Assembly (NCBI GenBank): GCA_027592105.1
Contig: JAQCLA010000030.1
Coordinates: 1 to 17,135, forward strand
Direction: 5' to 3'
DNA: 17,135 nucleotides
From: Pseudomonadota bacterium
GTDB taxonomy: Bacteria > Pseudomonadota > Alphaproteobacteria > Rhodobacterales > Rhodobacteraceae
Of the stretch, positions 1-7,050 are shown in pieces (the stretch's first letter is position 1; every line of letters begins with the position of its first letter). A program made the translations under genes and the position numbers. The notes beneath the pieces are model-generated. The model searched no databases and had not been told where the DNA came from. It saw nothing but the letters and a program-made list of their open reading frames with translations.

Positions 1-1
1 A

Positions 2-649
2 GGCATGGTGGAATATGTCACCGGGCATGTGCTGCGCCACCACCTGGGGATGGATACCCATATCCACGGCCAAGACGGGCGCTGGCGCGACGACAGCACG
101 CCGCCCCTGGCGCGCGACCGCAGCGTGGCTGTTCTGGGCCTTGGCGTGCTGGGCACGGCTTGCGCGCAGGCGCTGGCGGCGCTGAACTTTCCGACCCATG
201 GCTGGTCGCGCAGCGCGAAATCCATCCCCGGCGTCACCTGTCATCATGGTGCCGATGGGCTGGCGGATGCCTTGCGCGCCGCACAGATCGTGGTGCTGCT
301 CTTGCCAAACACCCCCGCCACCGACAGCACGCTCAACGCACAAAGCTTGGCGCTTTTGCCCAAGGGTGCCGTTATCTTGAACCCCGGTCGCGGCGCGTTG
401 ATCGATGATGAAGCTTTGCTGGCAGCCCTTGACCGCGGTCATATCGGCCATGCCACGCTTGACACGTTCCGCATCGAACCGCTGCCTGCCGATCACCGCT
501 ATTGGTCGCATCCGCGCGTGACGGTCACGCCGCATATCGCCTCGGCCACACGGCCCGCATCTGCGGCGCGCACGCTTGTGCGCAATATCAAACGCTGCGA
601 GGCGGGCGAGGCGCTCCACCATATGGTTGATCGCGATCTGGGCTACTGA
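2..649 (+). CDS. ghrA: Glyoxylate/hydroxypyruvate reductase A (D-2-hydroxyacid dehydrogenase), 5'-truncated by window edge
   Basis: This gene encodes a cytosolic NAD(P)H-dependent reductase of glyoxylate and hydroxypyruvate. The frame is open to the window edge; about 95 N-terminal residues of the roughly 310-residue family are missing, so the ATG at 5 is internal (it begins the MVEYV segment, which corresponds to MQEYA well inside E. coli GhrA). Numbering from that Met, the Rossmann glycines are in GLGVLG (45-50). The segment after the second strand, GWSRS, has an Arg that suggests NADP preference. The catalytic Arg (NPGRG, 129), Glu (RIEPL, 158) and His (TPHIAS, 177) are all present. The C-terminus VDRDLGY resembles the VDRARGY end of E. 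coli GhrA. The gene converges on the sseB-family gene, 66 bases apart. Family assignment is firm; the true substrate is inferred. Confidence 0.9.
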   Translation, partial: GMVEYVTGHVLRHHLGMDTHIHGQDGRWRDDSTPPLARDRSVAVLGLGVLGTACAQALAALNFPTHGWSRSAKSIPGVTCHHGADGLADALRAAQIVVLLLPNTPATDSTLNAQSLALLPKGAVILNPGRGALIDDEALLAALDRGHIGHATLDTFRIEPLPADHRYWSHPRVTVTPHIASATRPASAARTLVRNIKRCEAGEALHHMVDRDLGY

Positions 650-680
650 TGCGCAGCCGCCAAAGGGCCGCCGCAAGGAT

Positions 681-696
681 CGCGCCCTTGGGCGCG
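681..696. terminator. Hairpin between convergent genes, possible bidirectional terminator
   Basis: CGCGCCC (681-687) and GGGCGCG (690-696) are perfect inverted repeats separated by TT, lying in the 66-base gap between two converging genes. The placement suits a shared terminator. No run of T follows on either side, so this is not a classical intrinsic terminator and the role is inferred from position. Confidence 0.4.
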
Positions 697-715
697 TGAC
701 GCGCGGCCCGGCCCC

Positions 716-1498
716 TTAGCGCAGGCGGGGCGGCTTTTGCGGGTCCATGCCGGGTGCAGATGGCGCGCTTGCCTCGGCCTCGGGCGGGGCAGGCAGATCA
801 AAGCGTAACCCCACGCGCGCCAAGCGCGCAGCGACCGGGTCGGCGGCGCGGAAAAAGCCCACATCCAAACTTCCCGCCGCGATCCCAGAAAAGGTCAAGG
901 CGGCGCTGACCGCGCGCGCAAGTGCGGGTTCCACCCCCGGCAGCGGATCGACAAAAGCCATCAAATGCCCACGCCGCCCGCCGCGATAGGTGGTGGCAAC
1001 CAGATAGGCCAAGCGGGCCATGCCACCGGCCGCCGCCAGCCGCGCATCAAGCGCGCTCAAGAGCGCTTCGGGAAGGCCGCTTGGCGCAGTGATTTCCTCG
1101 GGGTGCTCCTCGACCTCCTCCGGGGCATCGGCAAGCGTCGCGGCCAGCCACGCGACCGAGGCAGCCTCGATCAAGATCGACGAGGGGGCCACGCCCAGAT
1201 TGACCCCAAGCCCGATAGCTTGGCCCGCCAACATCTCGGCCAGCCGCCGCCCCGAAAGCGCGGCATAGGGTGCTTGGCTGCCCACGAATTCGGCAAGCCG
1301 CTCCTCGCGGTCGAACACCAGCACAAAATCCTGCCCTTCAACCGGGAAGACGCGGGGGCGGATACGATCACCTTCAGCTTCTTCTTCGAGCAGCAAGAAC
1401 AGCTCGGACGCCGAAAGCCGGTCGAAAAACCGCAGCCGCGCCGCGTCATCATCGAGGGATTTCTCCATCGCCTCATGGGCTTGGTCCAAGGGTGTCAT
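716..1498 (-). CDS. SseB family protein
   Basis: The 260-residue soluble protein resembles SseB-family proteins of Rhodobacteraceae. The N-terminal half (about residues 1-120) fits the SseB N-terminal domain: TPLDQAHEAM at the start, the acidic stretch LLLEEEAEGD, then VFPVEGQDFVLVFD and a LGVNLG-APSSILIEA core. The C-terminal half is Ala-rich and ends in a Pro-rich tail. The biochemical function of the family is not established; the name comes from a serine-sensitivity phenotype in E. coli. The ATG at 1498 is preceded by AAGGA eight bases upstream, which supports this start. The gene is divergent from the capsule-gene remnant at 1525-1798, and its promoter must lie close to or inside that remnant. 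There is no signal peptide or membrane segment. Confidence 0.8.
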   Translation of the reverse strand: MTPLDQAHEAMEKSLDDDAARLRFFDRLSASELFLLLEEEAEGDRIRPRVFPVEGQDFVLVFDREERLAEFVGSQAPYAALSGRRLAEMLAGQAIGLGVNLGVAPSSILIEAASVAWLAATLADAPEEVEEHPEEITAPSGLPEALLSALDARLAAAGGMARLAYLVATTYRGGRRGHLMAFVDPLPGVEPALARAVSAALTFSGIAAGSLDVGFFRAADPVAARLARVGLRFDLPAPPEAEASAPSAPGMDPQKPPRLR

Positions 1499-1524
1499 AG
1501 CCGCGATCCTTCTGCGTAAGTTAA

Positions 1525-1798
1525 GCGCGACCTAGCGGCCCATGCCAGACTCAGCAAGCACAAGTGGAAACCCGCCAGATGATTCTGGCCCAAGCGCTGC
1601 AACAGCCAAAAAACCGCCCGGATCGAGGAAAACCGGCAATCGCTCAACTTGTCGATGGGTGTCTTTCCCGTGGCACCCAACCAGGCCGCCTATCTGCGCG
1701 CCTTTGAGAATACCCTGCTTGCGTTCCTCGTGTTTTCGGGCATTTACCTGATGGTGTCGATGACCGCATCGAACTTCAGAGAGCAGGTCAGTTCCTGA
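1525..1798 (+). pseudogene. kpsE: Remnant of a KpsE/CtrB-type capsule polysaccharide export inner-membrane protein (C-terminal end, frameshifted)
   Basis: Two adjacent frames together read as the C-terminus of a KpsE/BexC/CtrB-family polysaccharide export protein. Frame 1 (about 1543-1605) gives a coiled-coil-like QAQVETRQMILAQALQQ. Frame 2 (about 1610-1795) continues with TARIEENRQSLNLS, then FPVAPNQAAYLRAFENTLL, a membrane segment AFLVFSGIYLMVSMTA and the ending NFREQVSS before TGA at 1796. The switch lies in the A6 run at 1608-1613, consistent with one inserted base. A stop at 1522 and the sseB-family gene directly upstream rule out an intact N-terminal part. The family normally has about 350-400 residues and works with KpsM/KpsT in capsule export. 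The remnant ends 29 bases before kdsA. Identification rests on remembered family patterns, not a search. Confidence 0.72.
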
Positions 1799-1827
1799 CC
1801 TGACGCCTAAATCGAACGGGAGAGCCC

Positions 1828-2661
1828 ATGCAGATCGTTGAAACAGGCCGCTTGGCCATGGGCAATGATCGCCCGCTGACCGTGATCGCAGGGCCCTGCC
1901 AGTTGGAAAGCCGCGATCATGCGCTGATGATCGCGCGCACGATGGCCGAGGCCTGCGATAAGGCGGGTGCGGGCTTCGTGTTCAAGGGCAGCTATGACAA
2001 GGCCAACCGCACCAGCCTATCGGGCGTGCGTGGCCTTGGTATGGACGAGGGGCTGCAAGTGCTGGCCGATGTGAAGGCAGAGCTTGGCTGCCCGGTGCTG
2101 ACCGATGTGCATGGCGCCGATCATTGCGCACCCGTGGCGGCGTTTTGCGATATCATCCAGATCCCCGCTTTCCTTTGCCGACAGACCGACTTGCTGCTGG
2201 CTGCAGGCGAAACCGGGGCCGTTATCAATGTGAAAAAGGGGCAATTTCTTGCCCCGTGGGACATGCCTAATGTCGTGGCCAAGATCGAGTCGACCGGCAA
2301 CCGGCGGATCATCCTGACCGAGCGCGGCACAAGCTTCGGCTACAACACGCTAGTGGCCGACATGCGTGGCCTTCCCGAGATGATGAAGACAGGCTACCCG
2401 GTCGTGATGGACGCCACTCATTCCGTGCAGCAACCCGGCGGCAAAGGCGGAAGTTCCGGCGGCCAGCGTGAATTCGCCCCTGTGATGGCGCGCGCCGCTG
2501 TATCCCTTGGGATCGCAGGGGTTTTCATCGAAACTCATGAAGACCCCGACCGCGCGCCCTCGGACGGGCCGAACATGGTTCCCCTTGCCCAGATGTCCGC
2601 GTTGGTGGCTGGACTGATGGCGTTCGACCGTTTGGCAAAGGCCGACCCGATCCGGCTTTGA
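1828..2661 (+). CDS. kdsA: 3-deoxy-8-phosphooctulonate synthase (Kdo-8-phosphate synthase)
   Basis: KdsA condenses arabinose 5-phosphate with phosphoenolpyruvate to give Kdo 8-phosphate, the precursor of Kdo in lipopolysaccharide inner core and many capsules. The 277 residues match the usual family length. Substrate-binding motifs include FKGSYDKANRTS (52-63) and IQIPAFLCRQTDLL (110-123). The segment AGPCQLESRD has Cys24 where E. coli has Asn; with His198 (DATHS), Glu235 (FIETHEDP) and Asp246 (PSDGPNM) this gives the full metal-ligand set of the metal-dependent subclass. The start is supported by GGGAGA upstream of the ATG. The gene follows a capsule-export remnant by 29 bases, so it was probably once the distal gene of a capsule operon; what drives it now is not visible. 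The identity is certain; the metal dependence is inferred from the ligands. Confidence 0.97.
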   Translation: MQIVETGRLAMGNDRPLTVIAGPCQLESRDHALMIARTMAEACDKAGAGFVFKGSYDKANRTSLSGVRGLGMDEGLQVLADVKAELGCPVLTDVHGADHCAPVAAFCDIIQIPAFLCRQTDLLLAAGETGAVINVKKGQFLAPWDMPNVVAKIESTGNRRIILTERGTSFGYNTLVADMRGLPEMMKTGYPVVMDATHSVQQPGGKGGSSGGQREFAPVMARAAVSLGIAGVFIETHEDPDRAPSDGPNMVPLAQMSALVAGLMAFDRLAKADPIRL

Positions 2662-2711
2662 CAGCCCGGCGGGATGCTGCGCGCCGCGTCGAATTTTGTG
2701 GAAACGGGGTC

Positions 2712-2740
2712 TTGATCCCCCGCCGCTCCCAGCGTAACTA
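2712..2740 (+). promoter_or_regulatory. Sigma70-type promoter for tRNA-Gln
   Basis: TTGATC (2712-2717) and TAACTA (2735-2740) are separated by exactly 17 bases. The expected transcription start, near 2747, is six bases upstream of the tRNA-Gln 5' end. Both hexamers are close to the TTGACA/TATAAT consensus. The tRNA therefore probably has its own promoter and is not only read through from kdsA. Confidence 0.6.
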
Positions 2741-2752
2741 GCGCGGCACGGT

Positions 2753-2827
2753 TGGGGTGTAGCCAAGTGGTAAGGCAACGGTTTTTGGTACCGCGTACCG
2801 TAGGTTCGAATCCTACCACCCCAGCCA
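2753..2827 (+). tRNA. tRNA-Gln (anticodon TTG)
   Basis: The sequence folds into a full cloverleaf. The acceptor stem is TGGGGTG paired with CACCCCA (2817-2823), followed by discriminator G2824 and an encoded CCA at 2825-2827. The D-stem is GCC/GGC around AAGTGGTAA. The anticodon stem CGGT/ACCG encloses a seven-base loop with anticodon TTG at 2785-2787. The T-stem GTAGG/CCTAC encloses TTCGAAT. It reads CAA, and CAG by wobble, as glutamine. It is a single tRNA with no neighbouring RNA genes; no integrated element is seen at its 3' end. Confidence 0.97.
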
Positions 2828-2851
2828 GTTCCCATGTGATAAGCTGTATCT

Positions 2852-2867
2852 GACGCGCGACCGCGTC
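2852..2867. other. Short hairpin in the spacer after tRNA-Gln
   Basis: GACGCG (2852-2857) and CGCGTC (2862-2867) form a perfect six-base-pair stem with a CGAC loop, 25 bases after the tRNA. It may help end tRNA transcription or form the 3' trailer, but the following bases ATATAGG are not a T-run. The rest of the spacer up to the amidase stop at 2996 is A/T-richer and holds no gene that I can recognise. Confidence 0.35.
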
Positions 2868-2995
2868 ATATAGGTTAGTGTAGCGTTTTTGTCTCAAGTT
2901 TGTGAACGCGGCTTCCCGTACCCTCGAAAGACAAGGGCAGATTTGTCGAAAGATGTAGATCACAAAATGCGCGAATTTCGGAAGGGGACGGGCCG

Positions 2996-3844
2996 TTAGC
3001 CGATCCGGCTTGGGTCGAACCAATCGGGCGGGGACGCGCCCCAGCTTGGGATTTGCGATCTTGCGCGCGCCACCGCGCCCAGATCGAGGTCTATCAGCTG
3101 CAGCATCGGCACCGCGTCGCCCAGGTCGGCCAGCACGTTGCCCCATGGGTCCACGGCCAGCGCATGACCATAGGTCTGCCGCCCATCTGCATGGTGGCCC
3201 ACTTGGGCGGCCGCCAGAACGAAGGCGCCCGTTTCAATAGCGCGGGCGCGCAGCAGCACCTTCCAATGCGCCTGCCCGGTCGGCACGGTGAAGGCCGAGG
3301 GGATGAACATCAGTACCGCGCCCGCCTGCGCATAAGCGCGGTAGAGATAGGGGAAACGCAGGTCGTAGCAGATCGACAGCCCGAATGGGCCCCAAGGGGT
3401 TTGGGCGAGAGTCGCGCGGGTTCCCGGCGCGAAGCGTTTGGATTCACCGATGGGGGCTTGGCCCTCCAGCGCCACGTCGAAAAGGTGGATCTTGTCGTAT
3501 TCGGCTACGATCCCGCCCGTGGTATCGATCAAGGTGGCGTGGTTCAGAAACCGCCCATCCGGCCCAAGAACCGGGGTCGATCCGGTATGGACCCACAGCC
3601 CATGCTTGGCGGCAAGATTGCGGCAAGCGGCGATGAAGGGGTCGGCATCGGCTGCTACCACTTGCTGGCGCGAGGTCTCGGGGTTGCGGTTCATCAGACC
3701 CGCCACCTCGGGCAGGGCCAAAAGCTCGGCGCCACCTGCCGCGGCCTCGGCGGCCAGCGCCGTGACGGTCGCGATATTGGCCTGATGCGTGTCCGCCGAA
3801 CACATCTGGGCCAGCGCGACCTGCAGGGTTTGGGGCGCGGTCAT
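2996..3844 (-). CDS. Carbon-nitrogen hydrolase, Nit1/deaminated-glutathione-amidase-like
   Basis: This is a cytosolic amidase of the nitrilase superfamily, 282 residues from the chosen start. The Glu-Lys-Cys triad is complete: Glu46 in LALPEV, Lys118 in YDKIHLFD and Cys159 in SICYDLRFP. The CYDLRFP form is typical of the Nit1/YbeM branch, whose members hydrolyse deaminated glutathione; that substrate is an inference. The ATG at 3844 overlaps the glpK stop in ATGA, which favours this start over one 12 codons further upstream inside glpK and implies translational coupling. Family members in related bacteria often sit by glutaredoxin genes, so a place at the end of a glycerol operon is unexpected. 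No terminator is evident after the TAA at 2996. Confidence 0.88.
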   Translation of the reverse strand: MTAPQTLQVALAQMCSADTHQANIATVTALAAEAAAGGAELLALPEVAGLMNRNPETSRQQVVAADADPFIAACRNLAAKHGLWVHTGSTPVLGPDGRFLNHATLIDTTGGIVAEYDKIHLFDVALEGQAPIGESKRFAPGTRATLAQTPWGPFGLSICYDLRFPYLYRAYAQAGAVLMFIPSAFTVPTGQAHWKVLLRARAIETGAFVLAAAQVGHHADGRQTYGHALAVDPWGNVLADLGDAVPMLQLIDLDLGAVARARSQIPSWGASPPDWFDPSRIG

Positions 3845-5343
3845 GCGCGGCTCAAGGTGCGAGAGATGGCGTCTTTCCACCCCGCATAGCGGGCCGCGCG
3901 GGTGGCGTCATCCATCTGTGGCGCAAAGCGGCGATCCAGCGCCCAAGTGGCGGCAAAGCCTGCCTGATCGGGATAGACACCCGCGCGCATCCCCGCCAGC
4001 CACGCCGCCCCCAGTGCGGTGGTTTCCAGAACGCGAGGCCGATCAACAGGCGCGCCAAGGATGTCGGCAAGAAACTGCATTGTCCAATCCGACGCGCTCA
4101 TCCCCCCATCGATGCGGAGCGTAGCCGCCCCCAATTCCTTGCCTGTCTCGGCGCGCCAATCGGCGGCCATCGCCTCCCACAAATCGCGGGTCTGGTAGCC
4201 CACGCTTTCAAGGGCGGCGCGGGCAAATTCGGCCGGGCCGGAATTGCGCGCCAGCCCAAAGATCGCGCCGCGACATTCAGGGTCCCAATAGGGCGCGCCC
4301 AGCCCGGTAAAGGCGGGCACAAGATAAAGCTGTTGGCCAGGATCGGCGGCTTCGGCCAAGGCTTGGGTCTGGGGGGCGCTGTCGATAATCTTCAGCCCGT
4401 CGCGCAGCCATTGCACTACCGCGCCCGCGATGAAGATCGACCCTTCCAGCGCATAGGTGGTTTTGCCATCAAGTTGATAGGCAATCGTGCCCAGCATCCG
4501 ATTGGCCGAGCGCACCAGCGTATCGCCGGTATTGAGCAGCGCGAAACAGCCCGTGCCATAGGTGGATTTCATCATGCCGGGCTGGAAACAGGCCTGTCCG
4601 ATTGTGGCGGCCTGTTGATCGCCTGCCACGCCCATGATCGGGATCGCGCCGCCCAAAAGCGCGGGATCGGTCGTGCCGTAATCGGCGGCGCAATCGCGCA
4701 CCTCGGGCAAAAGGCTTTCCGGGATTTTCAAGAGCGCGCAAATCGCGGCATCCCAACGCCCCTCACGAATGTTATACAAGAGTGTGCGCGCGGCATTGGT
4801 GGCATCGGTCGCATGTACCGCGCCGCCTGTCAGCTTCCAGATCAGCCAACTGTCGATGGTGCCAAAGGCCAACTCGCCCGCCTCGGCCCGGGCGCGGGCG
4901 CCCTCCACATGATCCAAGAGCCACGCCAGCTTGGTGCCCGAGAAATAGGGATCAAGCAAAAGCCCGGTTTTCTCTTGCACCATCGCCTCATGGCCGTCCG
5001 CCTTGAGGCGCGCGCACAGATCGGCGGTGCGGCGATCTTGCCAGACGATGGCGTTGTGCAGCGGCTTGCCCGTGGCGCGGTCCCACAACACGACGGTTTC
5101 GCGCTGGTTGGTGATGCCGATCGCGGCGATATCGCGGGCGCTCAGCCCACCCTTGGCCATCGCCGTGCGACATGTGGCAAGCACGGATTGCCAGATGCCT
5201 TCAGGGTCATGTTCGACCCAGCCCGAGGCCGGATAGATTTGCGCAAATTCCTGCTGCGCCGATGCGCCGGGTGCCAAATCGGCGTCGAAAAGGATCGCAC
5301 GGCTTGATGTTGTGCCTTGGTCGATGGCCAGAACATGCGTCAT
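3841..5343 (-). CDS. glpK: Glycerol kinase
   Basis: GlpK phosphorylates glycerol to sn-glycerol 3-phosphate with ATP in the cytosol. The 500 residues match the roughly 500 of E. coli GlpK. The FGGY-kinase landmarks are present: phosphate-binding DQGTTSSRAILFD (8-20), glycerol-binding Arg81-Glu82 in NQRETVV, Tyr133 in DPYFSGTK, catalytic Asp242 in GVAGDQQAA, and IDGGMSASDWTMQF near the C-terminus. The loop before GDQQ, where E. coli has GGKGGTR for fructose-1,6-bisphosphate inhibition, reads LLGGA and is one residue shorter, so that control is probably absent. A GGGGGA ribosome site precedes the ATG. The gene lies 57 bases after glpD on the same strand, probably in one operon, and its stop overlaps the start of the amidase gene. 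Confidence 0.97.
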   Translation of the reverse strand: MTHVLAIDQGTTSSRAILFDADLAPGASAQQEFAQIYPASGWVEHDPEGIWQSVLATCRTAMAKGGLSARDIAAIGITNQRETVVLWDRATGKPLHNAIVWQDRRTADLCARLKADGHEAMVQEKTGLLLDPYFSGTKLAWLLDHVEGARARAEAGELAFGTIDSWLIWKLTGGAVHATDATNAARTLLYNIREGRWDAAICALLKIPESLLPEVRDCAADYGTTDPALLGGAIPIMGVAGDQQAATIGQACFQPGMMKSTYGTGCFALLNTGDTLVRSANRMLGTIAYQLDGKTTYALEGSIFIAGAVVQWLRDGLKIIDSAPQTQALAEAADPGQQLYLVPAFTGLGAPYWDPECRGAIFGLARNSGPAEFARAALESVGYQTRDLWEAMAADWRAETGKELGAATLRIDGGMSASDWTMQFLADILGAPVDRPRVLETTALGAAWLAGMRAGVYPDQAGFAATWALDRRFAPQMDDATRAARYAGWKDAISRTLSRA

Positions 5344-5400
5344 CGCCGCTTTCCCCCTTTTGGTTGCCCTTAGCCTATCGCATCGTGCGCGACCTGCAAG

Positions 5401-6948
5401 TCACTGTGCCGCCATGAAGCTGTCGATAGCCGCAATCTGATCGGCATTCAGCCGCAGGCCCAGCTTGCTGCGCCGCCAGACGACATCTTGGGCGGTGCGC
5501 GCATATTCATGGGTCATCAACCAGCGCAATTCCGCCTCGGTCAGCGTTGCCCCGAAATCGCGGCCCAGATCGGTGGCGGATTTTGCATCGCCCAAGATCA
5601 ACTGCGCCTCGGTGCCATAGGCGCGGATCAGCCGTGCGGCCCAGCCTTGCGCCAAGAACGGGTAATAGCCCAGCAGATCAGCGATCAAGCGGTCCACCCC
5701 ATCCACCGGGAAATCCCCGCCGGGAAGCGCCACACCCGCCGTCCAATGATCGCGCCGATTGCGAAAATGGGGTTTCAGCCTGTCCCAAGCATCCTCGGCC
5801 AATTTGCGATAGGTGGTGATCTTGCCGCCGAAGACACTCAACAAAACAGGCCCGCTTTCATCCAGCGACAGCACATAGTCACGCGTCGCCGCCGTGGCGG
5901 ATGTGGCCCCGTCATCATAAAGCGGCCGCACGCCGGAATAGGTCCAGACCACATCGGCTTGGGTAAGCTGCGTCTTGAGATACTGGTTGGCAAAAGCGAT
6001 CAGGTAATCTCGCTCGCTATCCGTGCATTGCGCGGCCAGCGGGTCGCCCTGATGGTCGGCATCGGTCGTGCCGATGAGAGTGAAATCGCCCTCATAGGGG
6101 ATGGCGAAGATGATGCGCCCATCGGCACCTTGCAGGAAATAGGCTTTGTCATGCCCCGCCACGCGGGGGACGACGATATGGCTTCCGCGCACAAGGCGCA
6201 CGGCCTCGCGGCTATTGTGGCGGATCACCCCTTGGACGACATCGGCGACCCAGGGCCCGGCTGCATTGACCAGCGCGCGGGCTGTCACCACCTCGGCCAC
6301 GCCGTCGCGCTCCAGTGTCACTTGCCAATGATCGCCCGCACGGCTTGCCGCGATCACCTTGGTCCGCGTCAGAATGCGCGCGCCCCGCGCCTCGGCATCG
6401 CGGGCGTTCAGAACGACAAGGCGGGCATCCTCGACCCAGCAATCGGAATACTCATAGGCTTTCACGAAACGATCCTGCAGCGCCGCGCCCTCGACCGTTC
6501 CGGGCAAATGCAGCTTCTTGGTGCCGGGCAAGATTTTGCGACCGCCCAAATGGTCGTAAAGAAATAGCCCCATCCGGATCAGCCAATCGGGCCTGCGCCC
6601 ACGCAGCCATGGCATAAGCGCACCCAACAGGCGGGATGTCGGCGTCGCGCTGTCAAAGCGCATCTCGGGCGAGAGCGGCAGCACGAAACGCAGGGGCCAG
6701 CTGATATGCGGCATGGCGCGCAGCAGTGTTTCGCGCTCCGCCAGCGCATGGCGGACAAGGCCGAACTCGAAAAACTCCAGATAGCGCAATCCGCCGTGAA
6801 ACAGCTTGGTCGAGGCCGAGGATGTGGCCCCGCCCAGATCGCCCATCTCGGCCAGACAGACCGATAGGCCTCGCCCCGCCGCATCGCGCGCGATGCCGCA
6901 GCCGTTGATGCCGCCGCCGATGACGAAAAGATCGTATTGCGCGGCCAT
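5401..6948 (-). CDS. glpD: Aerobic glycerol-3-phosphate dehydrogenase
   Basis: GlpD is an FAD-dependent peripheral inner-membrane enzyme that oxidises sn-glycerol 3-phosphate to dihydroxyacetone phosphate and passes electrons to quinone. The 515 residues align with E. coli GlpD throughout. The FAD dinucleotide-binding motif is GGGINGCGIARDAAGRG from residue 11. Further landmarks are ATSSASTKLFHGGLRYLEF, EYSDCWVEDARLV, GSHIVVPRV, TYSGVRPL, SVFGGKITTYRKLAEDAW, and a C-terminal DVVWRRSKLGLRLNADQ. The start at 6948 is chosen over one 13 codons upstream because the protein family begins just before the FAD motif and AGAGGA lies six bases before this ATG. It heads the operon glpD-glpK-amidase and is divergent from glpR, whose product probably represses it through the sites at 6964-7043. 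Confidence 0.96.
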   Translation of the reverse strand: MAAQYDLFVIGGGINGCGIARDAAGRGLSVCLAEMGDLGGATSSASTKLFHGGLRYLEFFEFGLVRHALAERETLLRAMPHISWPLRFVLPLSPEMRFDSATPTSRLLGALMPWLRGRRPDWLIRMGLFLYDHLGGRKILPGTKKLHLPGTVEGAALQDRFVKAYEYSDCWVEDARLVVLNARDAEARGARILTRTKVIAASRAGDHWQVTLERDGVAEVVTARALVNAAGPWVADVVQGVIRHNSREAVRLVRGSHIVVPRVAGHDKAYFLQGADGRIIFAIPYEGDFTLIGTTDADHQGDPLAAQCTDSERDYLIAFANQYLKTQLTQADVVWTYSGVRPLYDDGATSATAATRDYVLSLDESGPVLLSVFGGKITTYRKLAEDAWDRLKPHFRNRRDHWTAGVALPGGDFPVDGVDRLIADLLGYYPFLAQGWAARLIRAYGTEAQLILGDAKSATDLGRDFGATLTEAELRWLMTHEYARTAQDVVWRRSKLGLRLNADQIAAIDSFMAAQ

Positions 6949-6963
6949 CGCGAATCCTCTGCC

Positions 6964-7043
6964 AACGAGAATGGCTGACGAGCGCATCCTTTTTCATCAG
7001 ATGTTCGTTTTGTCAATTTTCATGTTCGTTTTTTTTCGTTATT
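6964..7043. promoter_or_regulatory. glpD/glpR divergent control region with GlpR-type half-sites
   Basis: The 102-base gap between glpD and glpR is A/T-rich compared with its surroundings. ATGTTCGTTTT occurs twice, at 7001-7011 and 7022-7032, exactly 21 bases (two helical turns) apart. A weaker TTCGTTAT is at 7035-7042, and an opposite-strand ATTCTCGTT is at 6964-6972. These resemble the E. coli GlpR half-site (ATGTTCG type). Between the two strong copies, on the glpD strand, is a perfect TTGACA -35 hexamer (7011-7016), though the -10 region 17 bases on is poor (AAAAGG). A repressor bound here would cover the glpD promoter and could also limit glpR itself. The repeats are directly visible; binding is inferred. 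Confidence 0.65.
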
Positions 7044-7050
7044 CAGGGGT

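Noticed and set aside
2753..2995. tRNA-Gln as an integration site for a mobile element
   Set aside because: No integrase gene, no repeat of the tRNA 3' end and no foreign-looking genes follow; the next gene is a normal amidase.
3053..3889. Open frame of about 280 codons antisense to the amidase gene
   Set aside because: The amidase has an intact catalytic triad and a coupled start; the antisense frame has no family features.
4333..5307. Long open frame of about 320 codons antisense to glpK
   Set aside because: It lies fully inside glpK on the opposite strand, is rich in Gly, Arg and His as expected of a GC-rich shadow frame, and has no recognisable domain.
5488..6567. Open frame of about 360 codons antisense to glpD
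   Set aside because: A shadow of glpD: glpD is conserved end to end, and the antisense product shows no motif or ribosome site.
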